Assembly (NCBI GenBank): GCA_947564305.1
Contig: CANOBT010000165.1
Span: 1 to 11,920 of the forward strand
Reading direction: 5' to 3'
DNA length: 11,920 nt
Source of the DNA: an uncultured Lachnospiraceae bacterium
Lineage (GTDB): Bacteria > Bacillota_A > Clostridia > Lachnospirales > Lachnospiraceae
Made by a program: the position numbers and the translations under genes. The notes under the pieces are model-generated. The model ran no database searches and was not told the DNA's origin. It saw nothing but the letters and a program-made list of their open reading frames with translations. Of the stretch, positions 6,493 through 11,920 are shown one piece after another (the stretch's first letter is position 1; the number at the start of each line of letters is the position of its first letter).

Positions 6493-6974
6493 ATGGAAGA
6501 AATTGAAAAATCAATAGTGGAAACATTTGTGCCTGCTATTATTTCCGAATTATTATTCGAAGAGAAAATTACAGAAAACTCTAGTATTGAAGAAGTAAAG
6601 TGGGAAGTATTCTCGTTTTTGGATAGAGAACAATTAGAATTAATGAATGTTGCAATTACGATAGGTGATGAATTTGTAAAAGCAGTGGAAAATGCAGTGC
6701 GTTTAGGGCAAAAGAATGTTGCAATTGTTTTGGCAGGAATATGTTTTGAACAAATTACTAATGAACTTTATCATAAGATTCCGCTAAACCTAAAGTCGAA
6801 AAGATAGGTGAATGGAGTGAAGACGAAGATAATGATAATAAGGAGTATGATATAAGTAAATTAATACCACTTATTGAAAAAGTAAGGGAGATTTTTATTA
6901 AGGATATGGATATTTTGCTTCCAGAAGAGAAGAAATCTAAAGAAATTTTTAGAAAGGTCTTTAGAGATAAGTAA
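6493..6974 (+). pseudogene. Small helical protein gene of unknown function, frameshifted
   Basis: From ATG 6493 (AAAGAAGG-type ribosome binding site just upstream) the frame runs 104 codons to TAG 6805-6807. The end of that frame changes character after NELYHKI. A one-base backward shift near 6781-6785 joins it to a second open frame that continues with KPKVEKIGEWSEDED and ends at TAA 6972-6974, giving a plausible protein of about 160 residues. The first part is acidic and helical with a central helix AIVLAGICFEQITNELY. That helix recalls HEPN-like helical proteins in general outline, but I do not see a clear R-x4-6-H catalytic motif, so this is only a weak guess. A single-base deletion is the simplest explanation; a sequencing error would restore a normal gene. 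Confidence 0.55.
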
Positions 6975-7105
6975 GCAATGAACAGAAATCTTTTTTTGAG
7001 TGGCGACAGGGGCATGTATTATTGGCTTAAATAAGGGCATTGGGTGAAAAATCCGGTAAAGAATAAGATGGTATGATTTGAACGTCAAATACAGGAGGTG
7101 CCACA

Positions 7106-7270
7106 ATGCACGCATGGGAAGCAATTGAACAATCTTTAAAGTATATTGAGGAACACTTGACAGAAGAACTGGTAAGTATTGCCGACCTGTCTCCTTTTTA
7201 TTTTCAGCGTTTGTTTAAACGACTGGTAAATAAACCGGTTCAGGAATATTATATTCAACAAAACCTCTGA
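7106..7270 (+). pseudogene. AraC-family regulator, N-terminal fragment (54 codons)
   Basis: The ATG at 7106 has a perfect AGGAGG (7093-7098) at 7-base spacing. MHAWEAIEQSLKYIEEHLTEEL followed by LSPFYFQRLFKRLVNKPVQEYY is the first helix-turn-helix of an AraC regulator with an N-terminal DNA-binding domain. Compared with family members, about 6-8 residues are missing between EEL and LSPFYF. The frame leaves homology after VQEY and stops at TGA 7268-7270. The second helix-turn-helix and any effector domain are absent. A TG-extended TATGAT (7072-7077) upstream could be its old -10. The product cannot bind DNA as a normal AraC protein. Confidence 0.75.
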
Positions 7271-7352
7271 AAGACCAAATGATCTGGGCTGAAATTTCTT
7301 TATTGACGTTGTCATCAGAAGAGGGCATTATAGAAGATGTAAGATTAATAAA

Positions 7353-7529
7353 GAAAATGGAGATTTAACAGGCAAGAAGGCATCAGCCGAAAGACGTATG
7401 CTTTTTGCCGCCAAAGGCCATGAGTATCAGTGGCAGCCTATTATGCTGACCGAGTATGGCGGAATTGCTTTTGACCGTAACGGTGCCGAAAATTCTTTTA
7501 AAAGCAGTTTTTGGATTGAAATTTTATGA
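7353..7529 (+). pseudogene. Probable glycoside hydrolase family 2 fragment
   Basis: In this frame GHEYQWQPIMLTEYGGIAFDRN matches the strand around the catalytic nucleophile of family 2 beta-glycosidases, where the pattern is QPI-[ML]-LTE-[FY]-GGIAF and the glutamate of TEYGG is the nucleophile. Only about 40 residues look like the family. The frame upstream (from about 7290) and the tail (FKSSFWIEIL, then TGA 7527-7529) do not. The rest of a gene that should be some 600-1000 codons is missing, so this is a scrap left by deletions. The piece between 7271 and 7352 contains no recognisable coding sequence. Confidence 0.55.
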
Positions 7530-7597
7530 GTGATTTATTTTCAGAGAGTTTAACGGAATATGTTAAACTCTCTGGAGTAATATTAGGAGAAAAATAA
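7526..7597 (+). CDS. Possible 23-codon leader ORF ending one base before the acetyltransferase start
   Basis: ATG 7526-7528 overlaps the stop of the preceding fragment (ATGA), and the frame ends at TAA 7595-7597, one base before the ATG at 7599. It begins MSDLFSESL and spans a perfect 13-bp inverted repeat as well as the ribosome binding site of the acetyltransferase. Its own ribosome binding site is poor (GGATTG). Short ORFs with hairpins before resistance-type acetyltransferases and methylases can act as attenuators. Here that is a hypothesis only; the ORF could be chance. Confidence 0.3.
   Translation: MSDLFSESLTEYVKLSGVILGEK
7542..7574. repeat. Perfect 13-bp inverted repeat upstream of the acetyltransferase
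   Basis: CAGAGAGTTTAAC (7542-7554) and GTTAAACTCTCTG (7562-7574) flank seven bases. The hairpin ends 10 bases before AGGAG (7585-7589) of the next gene and has no T run after it. It may be an mRNA hairpin controlling translation, or an operator. Confidence 0.75.
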
Positions 7598-7598
7598 A

Positions 7599-8135
7599 AT
7601 GGGTTTAATTACGTATCAAACATTAAGTGAAAATGAAATTTATCTGGAGCTATTTAAAGACTTTATCCGTCATCAGACAGTAACAAAATGCTGGCGCAGG
7701 GAAAATGGGAAGTGGATCATAAAAGACGATCCCTTTGTGGACGACTGGTCGGAAAAGGATTATGAGTTCCTGGTATCCTGTCTTAAAAATACAGTGGCCG
7801 GCGGAGGATTTGTCAATGCTGCTTTTTATAAAAATGCATTAAAAGGATTTGTTTCTGTAGAGCCGGATTTTTTTGGCGGGGAAGAAAAATACCTTGATTT
7901 ATCAAGTATTCATGTCTCGGAAGATATGAGAGGCATGGGAATTGGAAAAGAGCTTTTTCTTTCTGCGAAGGAGTGGGGAAGAAGAAGAGGTGGAAACAAA
8001 TTATATATATCTGCGCATTCAGCAGTAGAAAGCCAGGCATTTTATAAAAAGATGGGATGCGTGGAAGCAAAAATATACCATCAGAAACATGTGGAAGCAG
8101 AGCCTTATGACTGTCAGTTAGAGTGTAAACTTTAA
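7599..8135 (+). CDS. GNAT-family N-acetyltransferase, 178 aa, intact
   Basis: Proteins of this fold transfer an acetyl group from acetyl-CoA to an amine on a small molecule or protein; the substrate is not known here. The acetyl-CoA binding motif A is clear: YLDLSSIHVSEDMRGMGIGKELF, with R111-G-M-G-I-G116 as the pyrophosphate loop. ISAHSAVESQAFYKKMGCVE (about 138-157) is the usual motif B region. The C-terminus ends with EPYDCQLECKL, a tail I associate with clostridial GNAT proteins. The length is normal. AGGAG (7585-7589) lies 9 bases before the ATG. It is the only complete gene between 6493 and 10057, surrounded by remnants, which hints that it is either recently acquired or under selection. 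A hairpin and possible leader ORF precede it, and a regulator remnant starts 35 bases after it. Confidence 0.9.
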   Translation: MGLITYQTLSENEIYLELFKDFIRHQTVTKCWRRENGKWIIKDDPFVDDWSEKDYEFLVSCLKNTVAGGGFVNAAFYKNALKGFVSVEPDFFGGEEKYLDLSSIHVSEDMRGMGIGKELFLSAKEWGRRRGGNKLYISAHSAVESQAFYKKMGCVEAKIYHQKHVEAEPYDCQLECKL

Positions 8136-8170
8136 AACCATATTGTACTTAAAACAGGCGGAATGAATTT

Positions 8171-8356
8171 ATGGCAAACATTGCAGGAAAGATATCAATA
8201 TTTTCTGAAGTTCACGAAGTATTTTTGGATGGTCAGAAAATTGCATTAAGCCACAAGGAATATGAACTGCTAAAATTTTTTATGATGAATGCAAGGCAGG
8301 CTTTTTCACGTGAACAATTATTGAATCGGATTTGGGGATATAAATTTGAAGTTTAG
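8171..8356 (+). pseudogene. OmpR/PhoB-type response regulator, piece of the DNA-binding domain
   Basis: The 61 codons cover the N-terminal strands and first helices of an OmpR-type winged helix: FLDGQKIALSHKEYELLKFF, then SREQLLNRIWGYKFEV. The receiver domain (about 120 residues) is missing upstream. The frame stops at TAG just where the family continues with GDTRTVDVHI; GGTGAC, which would code GD, is still visible after the stop in another frame. So both ends are lost, and the recognition helix and wing are absent. A kinase remnant follows at once, as expected for a decayed two-component operon. Confidence 0.8.
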
Positions 8357-8373
8357 GTGACTGAAATTGAAAG

Positions 8374-9108
8374 ATGGGGAAAAATGGGCAAAATAAAAGA
8401 ACATTGATTATTTCATACATTATTTCTGTCCGTCTGCCTTTTGAAAAGGACATTTCTTTTCTGATCTGGGCTGCTATTGTAGTTGTATTGACGCTTACTG
8501 TAGATTATATATTAGGGCGTTTTATTTCAAAACCAATCTCAAATATTTGTAAATCGGCGCAGAAAATCGCGGGATTAGATTTTTCTTCGCATTGTGAAAT
8601 AACTTCAAAAGATGAATTCGGCAGTCTTGCAGACAGCCTTAACAAAATGTCCGAGAATTTACAACGGACAATTATGGAATTGGAAAATGCAAATATGCAG
8701 CTTGAAAAAGATATATGTCAGAAGAAGCAGCTTCTGGAAGAGCGTAAAGAATTAACTGACTGGTTGTCACATGAAATGAAAACGCCTTTAGGAGTTATAC
8801 GGGCTTATGCTGAGGGAATACAGGATGAATCAGATGAAGAAAAAAGACAGCAGTATTCAGAAGTAATTATAGAGGAAACTGAGAGAATGAGCAGGCTCAT
8901 ATCTACATTGCTGGATTTATCAGCATTGGAAAACAGAGCAGTTTCGTTTGTGAGGGAACGGTTTGAATTTATAGAATTTTTAGAGACGACAGCAGGACGA
9001 TTGCTGATGGATTTGCCTGAAATCAATTTTAAATTGCAATATGAGTTTCCATTGGAATTGACGTATCTGCCGATACACCGGAAATTTATATGCTTTCATC
9101 GGGAATAG
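8374..9108 (+). pseudogene. Sensor histidine kinase remnant lacking the ATPase domain
   Basis: A transmembrane segment (about 28-48) leads into a HAMP domain (about 48-100, FISKPISNICKSAQKIAGLDF, DEFGSLADSLNKM). The HisKA domain (about 123-190) has the phospho-acceptor H133 in DWLSHEMKTPLGVIRAYAEGI. Homology fades near residue 225 (QYEFP), and the frame stops at TAG 9106-9108, so the whole HATPase_c domain is gone. The N-terminus has one short hydrophobic piece (LIISYIISV) directly before VRLPF, so most of the extracellular sensor domain also appears deleted. The protein could not autophosphorylate. It was the partner of the regulator piece at 8171-8356. The ATG at 8374 has no convincing ribosome binding site. 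Confidence 0.85.
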
Positions 9109-9389
9109 AAACCACCGATCATTATCGGGCAATATGGGGAGAAGCTGTGTTTAATGGATTAACACAAGAAGAAACTGAAATCATTGGTACGTATAACAAA
9201 GAGGAAAAAAGCCGGCGTGAAATAACTGCTGAGTTTTTATTTTTCGAATTATCGGCTGTTGGATTTTTTGACAGCCTTTTTCTTTTACCCGGAATATTGA
9301 TTCAGGCGGGAATATTATCATTTATTATGGCATTAACAGGATTTCTATGTGCGGTATGGCTGCCTGATTTAATTCAAAACAAGAAATGA
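9090..9389 (+). pseudogene. Unrecognised two-helix membrane protein fragment (about 99 codons)
   Basis: This frame is open from 9045 and overlaps the end of the kinase remnant; the first ATG at 9090 has no ribosome binding site. The first half is soluble and acidic (HYRAIWGEAVFNGLTQEETEIIG). The second half carries two hydrophobic stretches, about residues 50-70 (ELSAVGFFDSLFLLPGILI) and 72-92 (AGILSFIMALTGFLCAVWL), and ends with charged residues, so the C-terminus looks natural. I do not recognise the family. Because the upstream part is fused to kinase sequence in another frame, it is most likely the 3' end of a gene whose beginning was deleted. Confidence 0.4.
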
Positions 9390-9479
9390 TCTGGAAGCGG
9401 CAGTAAATGATCCGGTAACGCAGATGATTGGTGTCCTGCGGTCTGAAAATGGCATATGCACTGTTTTATCAGGTGATGA

Positions 9480-10057
9480 TTAATTGTTATTACACTAATT
9501 ACAGCAATGTTTATGGGATGTACATTTAATTCTATGAATATAATTGGTGAAAAGGAAGATGGAATTGCGCTTGTTAATCAAATTCTCCCAATGAATACCC
9601 GGACTTATATTCTGCAAAAATTGGCATTGGGATTTTGGGGGGAATTATATCGACGGCGATTACGGCTTTTCTTTGTATTAAAATTAATCAAAGACAAATA
9701 ATCCCTTTGTTTCTGCTAATTGCTTTGGCAGTTTATACAGCTTCGCTTATTGGCTTATTTGTTGGACATATTTCATCAGGAATGATGATAGGAATAGCTT
9801 ATATTAAAGTGATCATGATTGTGTTTCTGGCATTTCCTGTTTTATTTTATCTGATGGTTTCTACTGACAGTGTGATTTATAAGTTCTCTTATCTGCTCCC
9901 TTCCAGCGCAGCTTTTTATGGATTAATGGATCTTTATAGTGGGCAGGCGGAGAGACTATGGTTAAATATTGCAATATTAGCCGCTCATGCAGTTATATTA
10001 AATTTTGTTTTTATATGTTTCTCACAATATAGAACAAAGAAAATTTATCAGGTATAA
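9480..10057 (+). pseudogene. ABC-2 type permease, 5'-truncated and frameshifted
   Basis: The first frame (open from 9480, ATG 9507) reads MNIIGEKEDGIALVNQILPMNTRTYILQKLALGFWG. This is the cytoplasmic coupling segment (GEKEDG) and following region of ABC-2 permeases. At a run of six G (9637-9642) the frame must change by one base; seven G would give FWGGIISTAIT and an unbroken reading. The second frame then runs to TAA 10055-10057 with four or five membrane segments (IIPLFLLIALAVYTASLIGLFVG and onward). About half the usual permease, including the N-terminal helices, is absent. The 90 bases upstream (9390-9479) hold a short open piece I cannot identify. The ATP-binding partner is not present. 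Confidence 0.8.
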
Positions 10058-10067
10058 AACAGTAATG

Positions 10068-10105
10068 GCTGCACCGGTAATATTTATCAATAAAACCGGT
10101 GCAGC
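10068..10105. terminator. Hairpin between convergent genes, possible bidirectional terminator
   Basis: GCTGCACCGGT (10068-10078) and ACCGGTGCAGC (10095-10105) form a perfect 11-bp GC-rich stem with a 16-base AT-rich loop. It lies between the plus-strand permease remnant (stop 10057) and the minus-strand XRE gene (stop 10112), where a shared terminator is expected. The T runs are weak on both sides. Confidence 0.65.
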
Positions 10106-10111
10106 ATAACA

Positions 10112-10570
10112 CTATTTCTGAGCTTTACGGCACTTCCAAACGTAAGCCAGAATATCTTTCAAAACAAGAAAGGCATCAAGTTCTTTGTAGCCATATTTCT
10201 TTTCCAGATCTTTAAGCAGCCTGCTTAATTCTTTGGCATATATTTGTATGTCCACTTCATTTTGATAGGTGGCAAGGATGGGATATTTTTTACTCCATGC
10301 CTTTGTCCAGTCAATTTTATCAGTTACAGAATCATCTGTCCGGTCAATAATTTCCTGGATTTCTTTTACATCAATATCAAATTCAATTAATTCGTCTAAT
10401 GTTAGTTTATACAAATTTGATAGTTTTTTGGATTGACAAATATCCGGCAAAGTATCATCAAGTTCCCATTTTGAGATAGTCTGTCTGCTGACGCCCAGTT
10501 TTTCAGCAACTTCTTCCTGCGACAGGCCGCTTTTTTTGCGTGCATTAAAAAGGTTATTTCCTAAACTCAT
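10112..10570 (-). CDS. XRE-family helix-turn-helix regulator, 152 aa
   Basis: The ATG at 10570-10568 has a perfect AGGAGG (10584-10579) at 8-base spacing; a longer reading frame upstream has no such support. Residues about 3-62 form an XRE (Cro/CI-type) DNA-binding domain: NLFNARKKSGLSQEEVAEKLGVSRQTISKWELDDTLPD, followed by LYKLTLDELIEFD. The C-terminal 85 residues are helical and charged (DWTKAWSKKYPILATYQNEVDI, then ELSRLLKDLEKKYGYKEL) without a membrane segment or peptidase motif. Complete proteins of this length and layout are common in Lachnospiraceae, often beside transporter or sensor genes. The target is unknown. It diverges from the sensor kinase at 10782 and may control it or itself. 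Confidence 0.9.
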   Translation of the reverse strand: MSLGNNLFNARKKSGLSQEEVAEKLGVSRQTISKWELDDTLPDICQSKKLSNLYKLTLDELIEFDIDVKEIQEIIDRTDDSVTDKIDWTKAWSKKYPILATYQNEVDIQIYAKELSRLLKDLEKKYGYKELDAFLVLKDILAYVWKCRKAQK

Positions 10571-10601
10571 AATTGTTACCTCCTGTGCTGTGTTTGAACA
10601 A

Positions 10602-10607
10602 ATTATA
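10602..10607 (-). promoter_or_regulatory. -10 element of the XRE gene
   Basis: On the minus strand this is a perfect TATAAT, placing the start of transcription near 10595, just ahead of the ribosome binding site at 10584-10579. The -35 is not clear; TGGATT lies 17 bases upstream. Confidence 0.5.
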
Positions 10608-10781
10608 AGTGAAGGCGCGGTAAAAATCCAGCAATGGCATTTTCCATTTATGCCCGGTTTTTTAACATAATTCAGAATTACAAATTTTACCGGAAAAGAC
10701 ATCAATTTTCCCAATCTGATAGGAAGAAAAATTTTTTTTACTATTATATAAGTAAGTATAAAAGTCTGGGGGAATTAAAAT

Positions 10782-11920
10782 ATGCTTGGCGGTTCTGTAG
10801 TTATAGCGTTAATCCGATTTGCAATAAGCCTTGCTGGAGTCATCATACTGTTTCTGCTTATGAGTAATCCGCGGTTTAATAGAAAAAAGACCATAATTAT
10901 TTATGGATGCTTTAGCATTGTTTTGCTTTTGTCTGCGTGTATCTGGTACATAATCGATCAGGAAAGCTGTACAAGAATGGTGGCTTTTTTCATGTATATC
11001 TGTTTTGCAGTTCTTTCTATATTTATAAACAGTGATTCTGTTTATCTTTCTATTTATAAACTGGCGCTTACATTTTATCTTTTGGCGTTTTTCCTTATTG
11101 GAGGCATTGAAATATCCGTTATTTTCTTTCACCGGAATGTATGGGCGGACATTATTGCACGAATTTTGTTAATTCTGCTTATGGTTTATTTTATTGAAAA
11201 AAAGGTAAAAGTTTCTATTCAGGAATTTGGTTATTATGTGGAAGAAGAATTGGACAGGTTTAGTGTTGTCGTAATGATTATCAGTATACTTTTTGGAATT
11301 GGATTTATTTTAAATCCCAATATCAAAGAGCATACACCTTACCGAATTTTCCAGATTTTTATGAATTTCTTTTTGACAGGTGCTTTACAGCTTCTTGTTT
11401 TCAGGCTTTATCTGCATATGGGGAAAGAAAAAGAATACCAAAGAGAAAATCAGCTTATGAAGATGAACCAGAGGCTGCTTGAAAGGAATATGGAACTTTT
11501 AGAGGAGTCGGTAGAATCCGGCAGAAGAATCAGGCATGACGCCAGACACCATAATATTGTAATTGCAGAGTATGCCCGTAGAAAACAAAATGAAGAGCTG
11601 CTGAAGTATCTTGAAGAATATAACAGGGAAATTGAAGAAAATATGACGGAAGCTATATGTGGAAATGCAGCGGTCAATAATATACTATCTGCATATACCA
11701 GAATGGCAAAGAAGGAGCAGATAAAGGTCACGCTGGATGTGGAACTTGGAAAAAATCTAACAATTCCTGACATTGATTTGATAACGATATTGGCCAATGC
11801 GTATGAAAATGCTATTTATGGATGTATAGAGGTGAAAAAACAGAGTAAAAATGAGGATTGTTTTATTCATATTATGATCAGCAAGAAGAAAAATAAACTG
11901 GTTATATACTGCAGCAATAC
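10782..11920 (+). CDS. AgrC-like GHKL sensor histidine kinase, N-terminal 379 residues (runs off the right edge)
   Basis: The frame is open from ATG 10782 to the window end; TAA lies in frame at 10776-10778, and GGGGGA lies 8 bases upstream of the ATG. About six or seven membrane helices (about 6-27, 37-58, 66-82, 91-116, 122-138, 157-175, 190-210) make an integral sensor. A coiled linker follows, then the phospho-acceptor region RRIRHDARHHN with H252. The ATPase N-box LANAYENAIYGC follows, with N343 the probable Mg-binding residue. The RHD-x-RHH pattern and multi-helix sensor are typical of AgrC/LytTR-partner kinases (HATPase_c_5), which often sense peptides or cell-envelope signals. A LytTR response regulator would be expected nearby, probably outside the window. 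The rest of the ATPase domain is also outside. Confidence 0.9.
   Translation, partial: MLGGSVVIALIRFAISLAGVIILFLLMSNPRFNRKKTIIIYGCFSIVLLLSACIWYIIDQESCTRMVAFFMYICFAVLSIFINSDSVYLSIYKLALTFYLLAFFLIGGIEISVIFFHRNVWADIIARILLILLMVYFIEKKVKVSIQEFGYYVEEELDRFSVVVMIISILFGIGFILNPNIKEHTPYRIFQIFMNFFLTGALQLLVFRLYLHMGKEKEYQRENQLMKMNQRLLERNMELLEESVESGRRIRHDARHHNIVIAEYARRKQNEELLKYLEEYNREIEENMTEAICGNAAVNNILSAYTRMAKKEQIKVTLDVELGKNLTIPDIDLITILANAYENAIYGCIEVKKQSKNEDCFIHIMISKKKNKLVIYCSN

Noticed and set aside
7277..9415. AAATGATC[CT]GG occurring at 7277, 9384 and 9405, near breakpoints of the decayed genes
   Set aside because: Matches of about 11 bases are expected several times by chance in a window of this size and composition, so they are not good evidence for deletion scars.
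10636..10662. GGCAT/ATGCC hairpin followed by a run of six T in the divergent intergenic region
   Set aside because: The stem is only five base pairs with a nine- or ten-base loop, and no plus-strand gene ends upstream of it, so a terminator is not supported.

Overview
The window looks like a piece of the genome of a low-GC Gram-positive gut-type Clostridia, most likely Lachnospiraceae. The reasons are AT-rich codon use, strong AGGAGG-type ribosome binding sites, paired large serine recombinases, a SHOCT-like small protein, an XRE regulator of a kind I recall as common in that family, and an AgrC-type GHKL sensor kinase. It is an accessory region dominated by mobile-element ends and gene debris. 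No rRNA, tRNA or CRISPR array was seen.

Left part (1-3400): the 5' part of an NB-ARC/STAND ATPase gene runs leftward off the window from a TTG start. It is preceded by three 11-bp-spaced direct repeats. A stretch of about 460 bases without a convincing gene follows. Then come a 49-residue SHOCT-like protein, a large serine recombinase (567 aa) and a tiny coupled ORF. This looks like the right-hand end of an integrated element. Just after it, a gene for an AlbA_2/RecG-C-type transcriptional regulator resumes without its N-terminal half, so the element probably sits inside that gene.

Middle part (4175-6350): a small conserved-looking ORF ends in an intrinsic terminator. A good extended -10 promoter follows, then a second, distinct large serine recombinase (557 aa) whose stop codon lies inside a perfect 14-bp inverted repeat. 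Two unrelated recombinase genes in the same direction, with a broken regulator between them, suggest repeated insertions at one hot spot.

Right-centre (6493-10057): mostly decayed genes. These are a frameshifted small gene, an AraC N-terminal fragment, a probable glycoside hydrolase family 2 scrap, the DNA-binding half of an OmpR-type regulator, a histidine kinase without its ATPase domain, a membrane-protein fragment, and an ABC permease with a frameshift in a run of six G. One gene, a GNAT acetyltransferase, is intact. It is preceded by a possible 23-codon leader ORF containing a perfect 13-bp hairpin.

Right end (10112-11920): normal genes return. An XRE-family regulator on the minus strand diverges from an AgrC-like sensor kinase that runs off the window. 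A hairpin at 10068-10105 separates the convergent permease remnant and XRE gene. I found no wholly new system that can be proved from sequence alone. The best candidates for follow-up are the STAND gene with its repeat operator, the recombinase junction, and the leader hairpin of the acetyltransferase.
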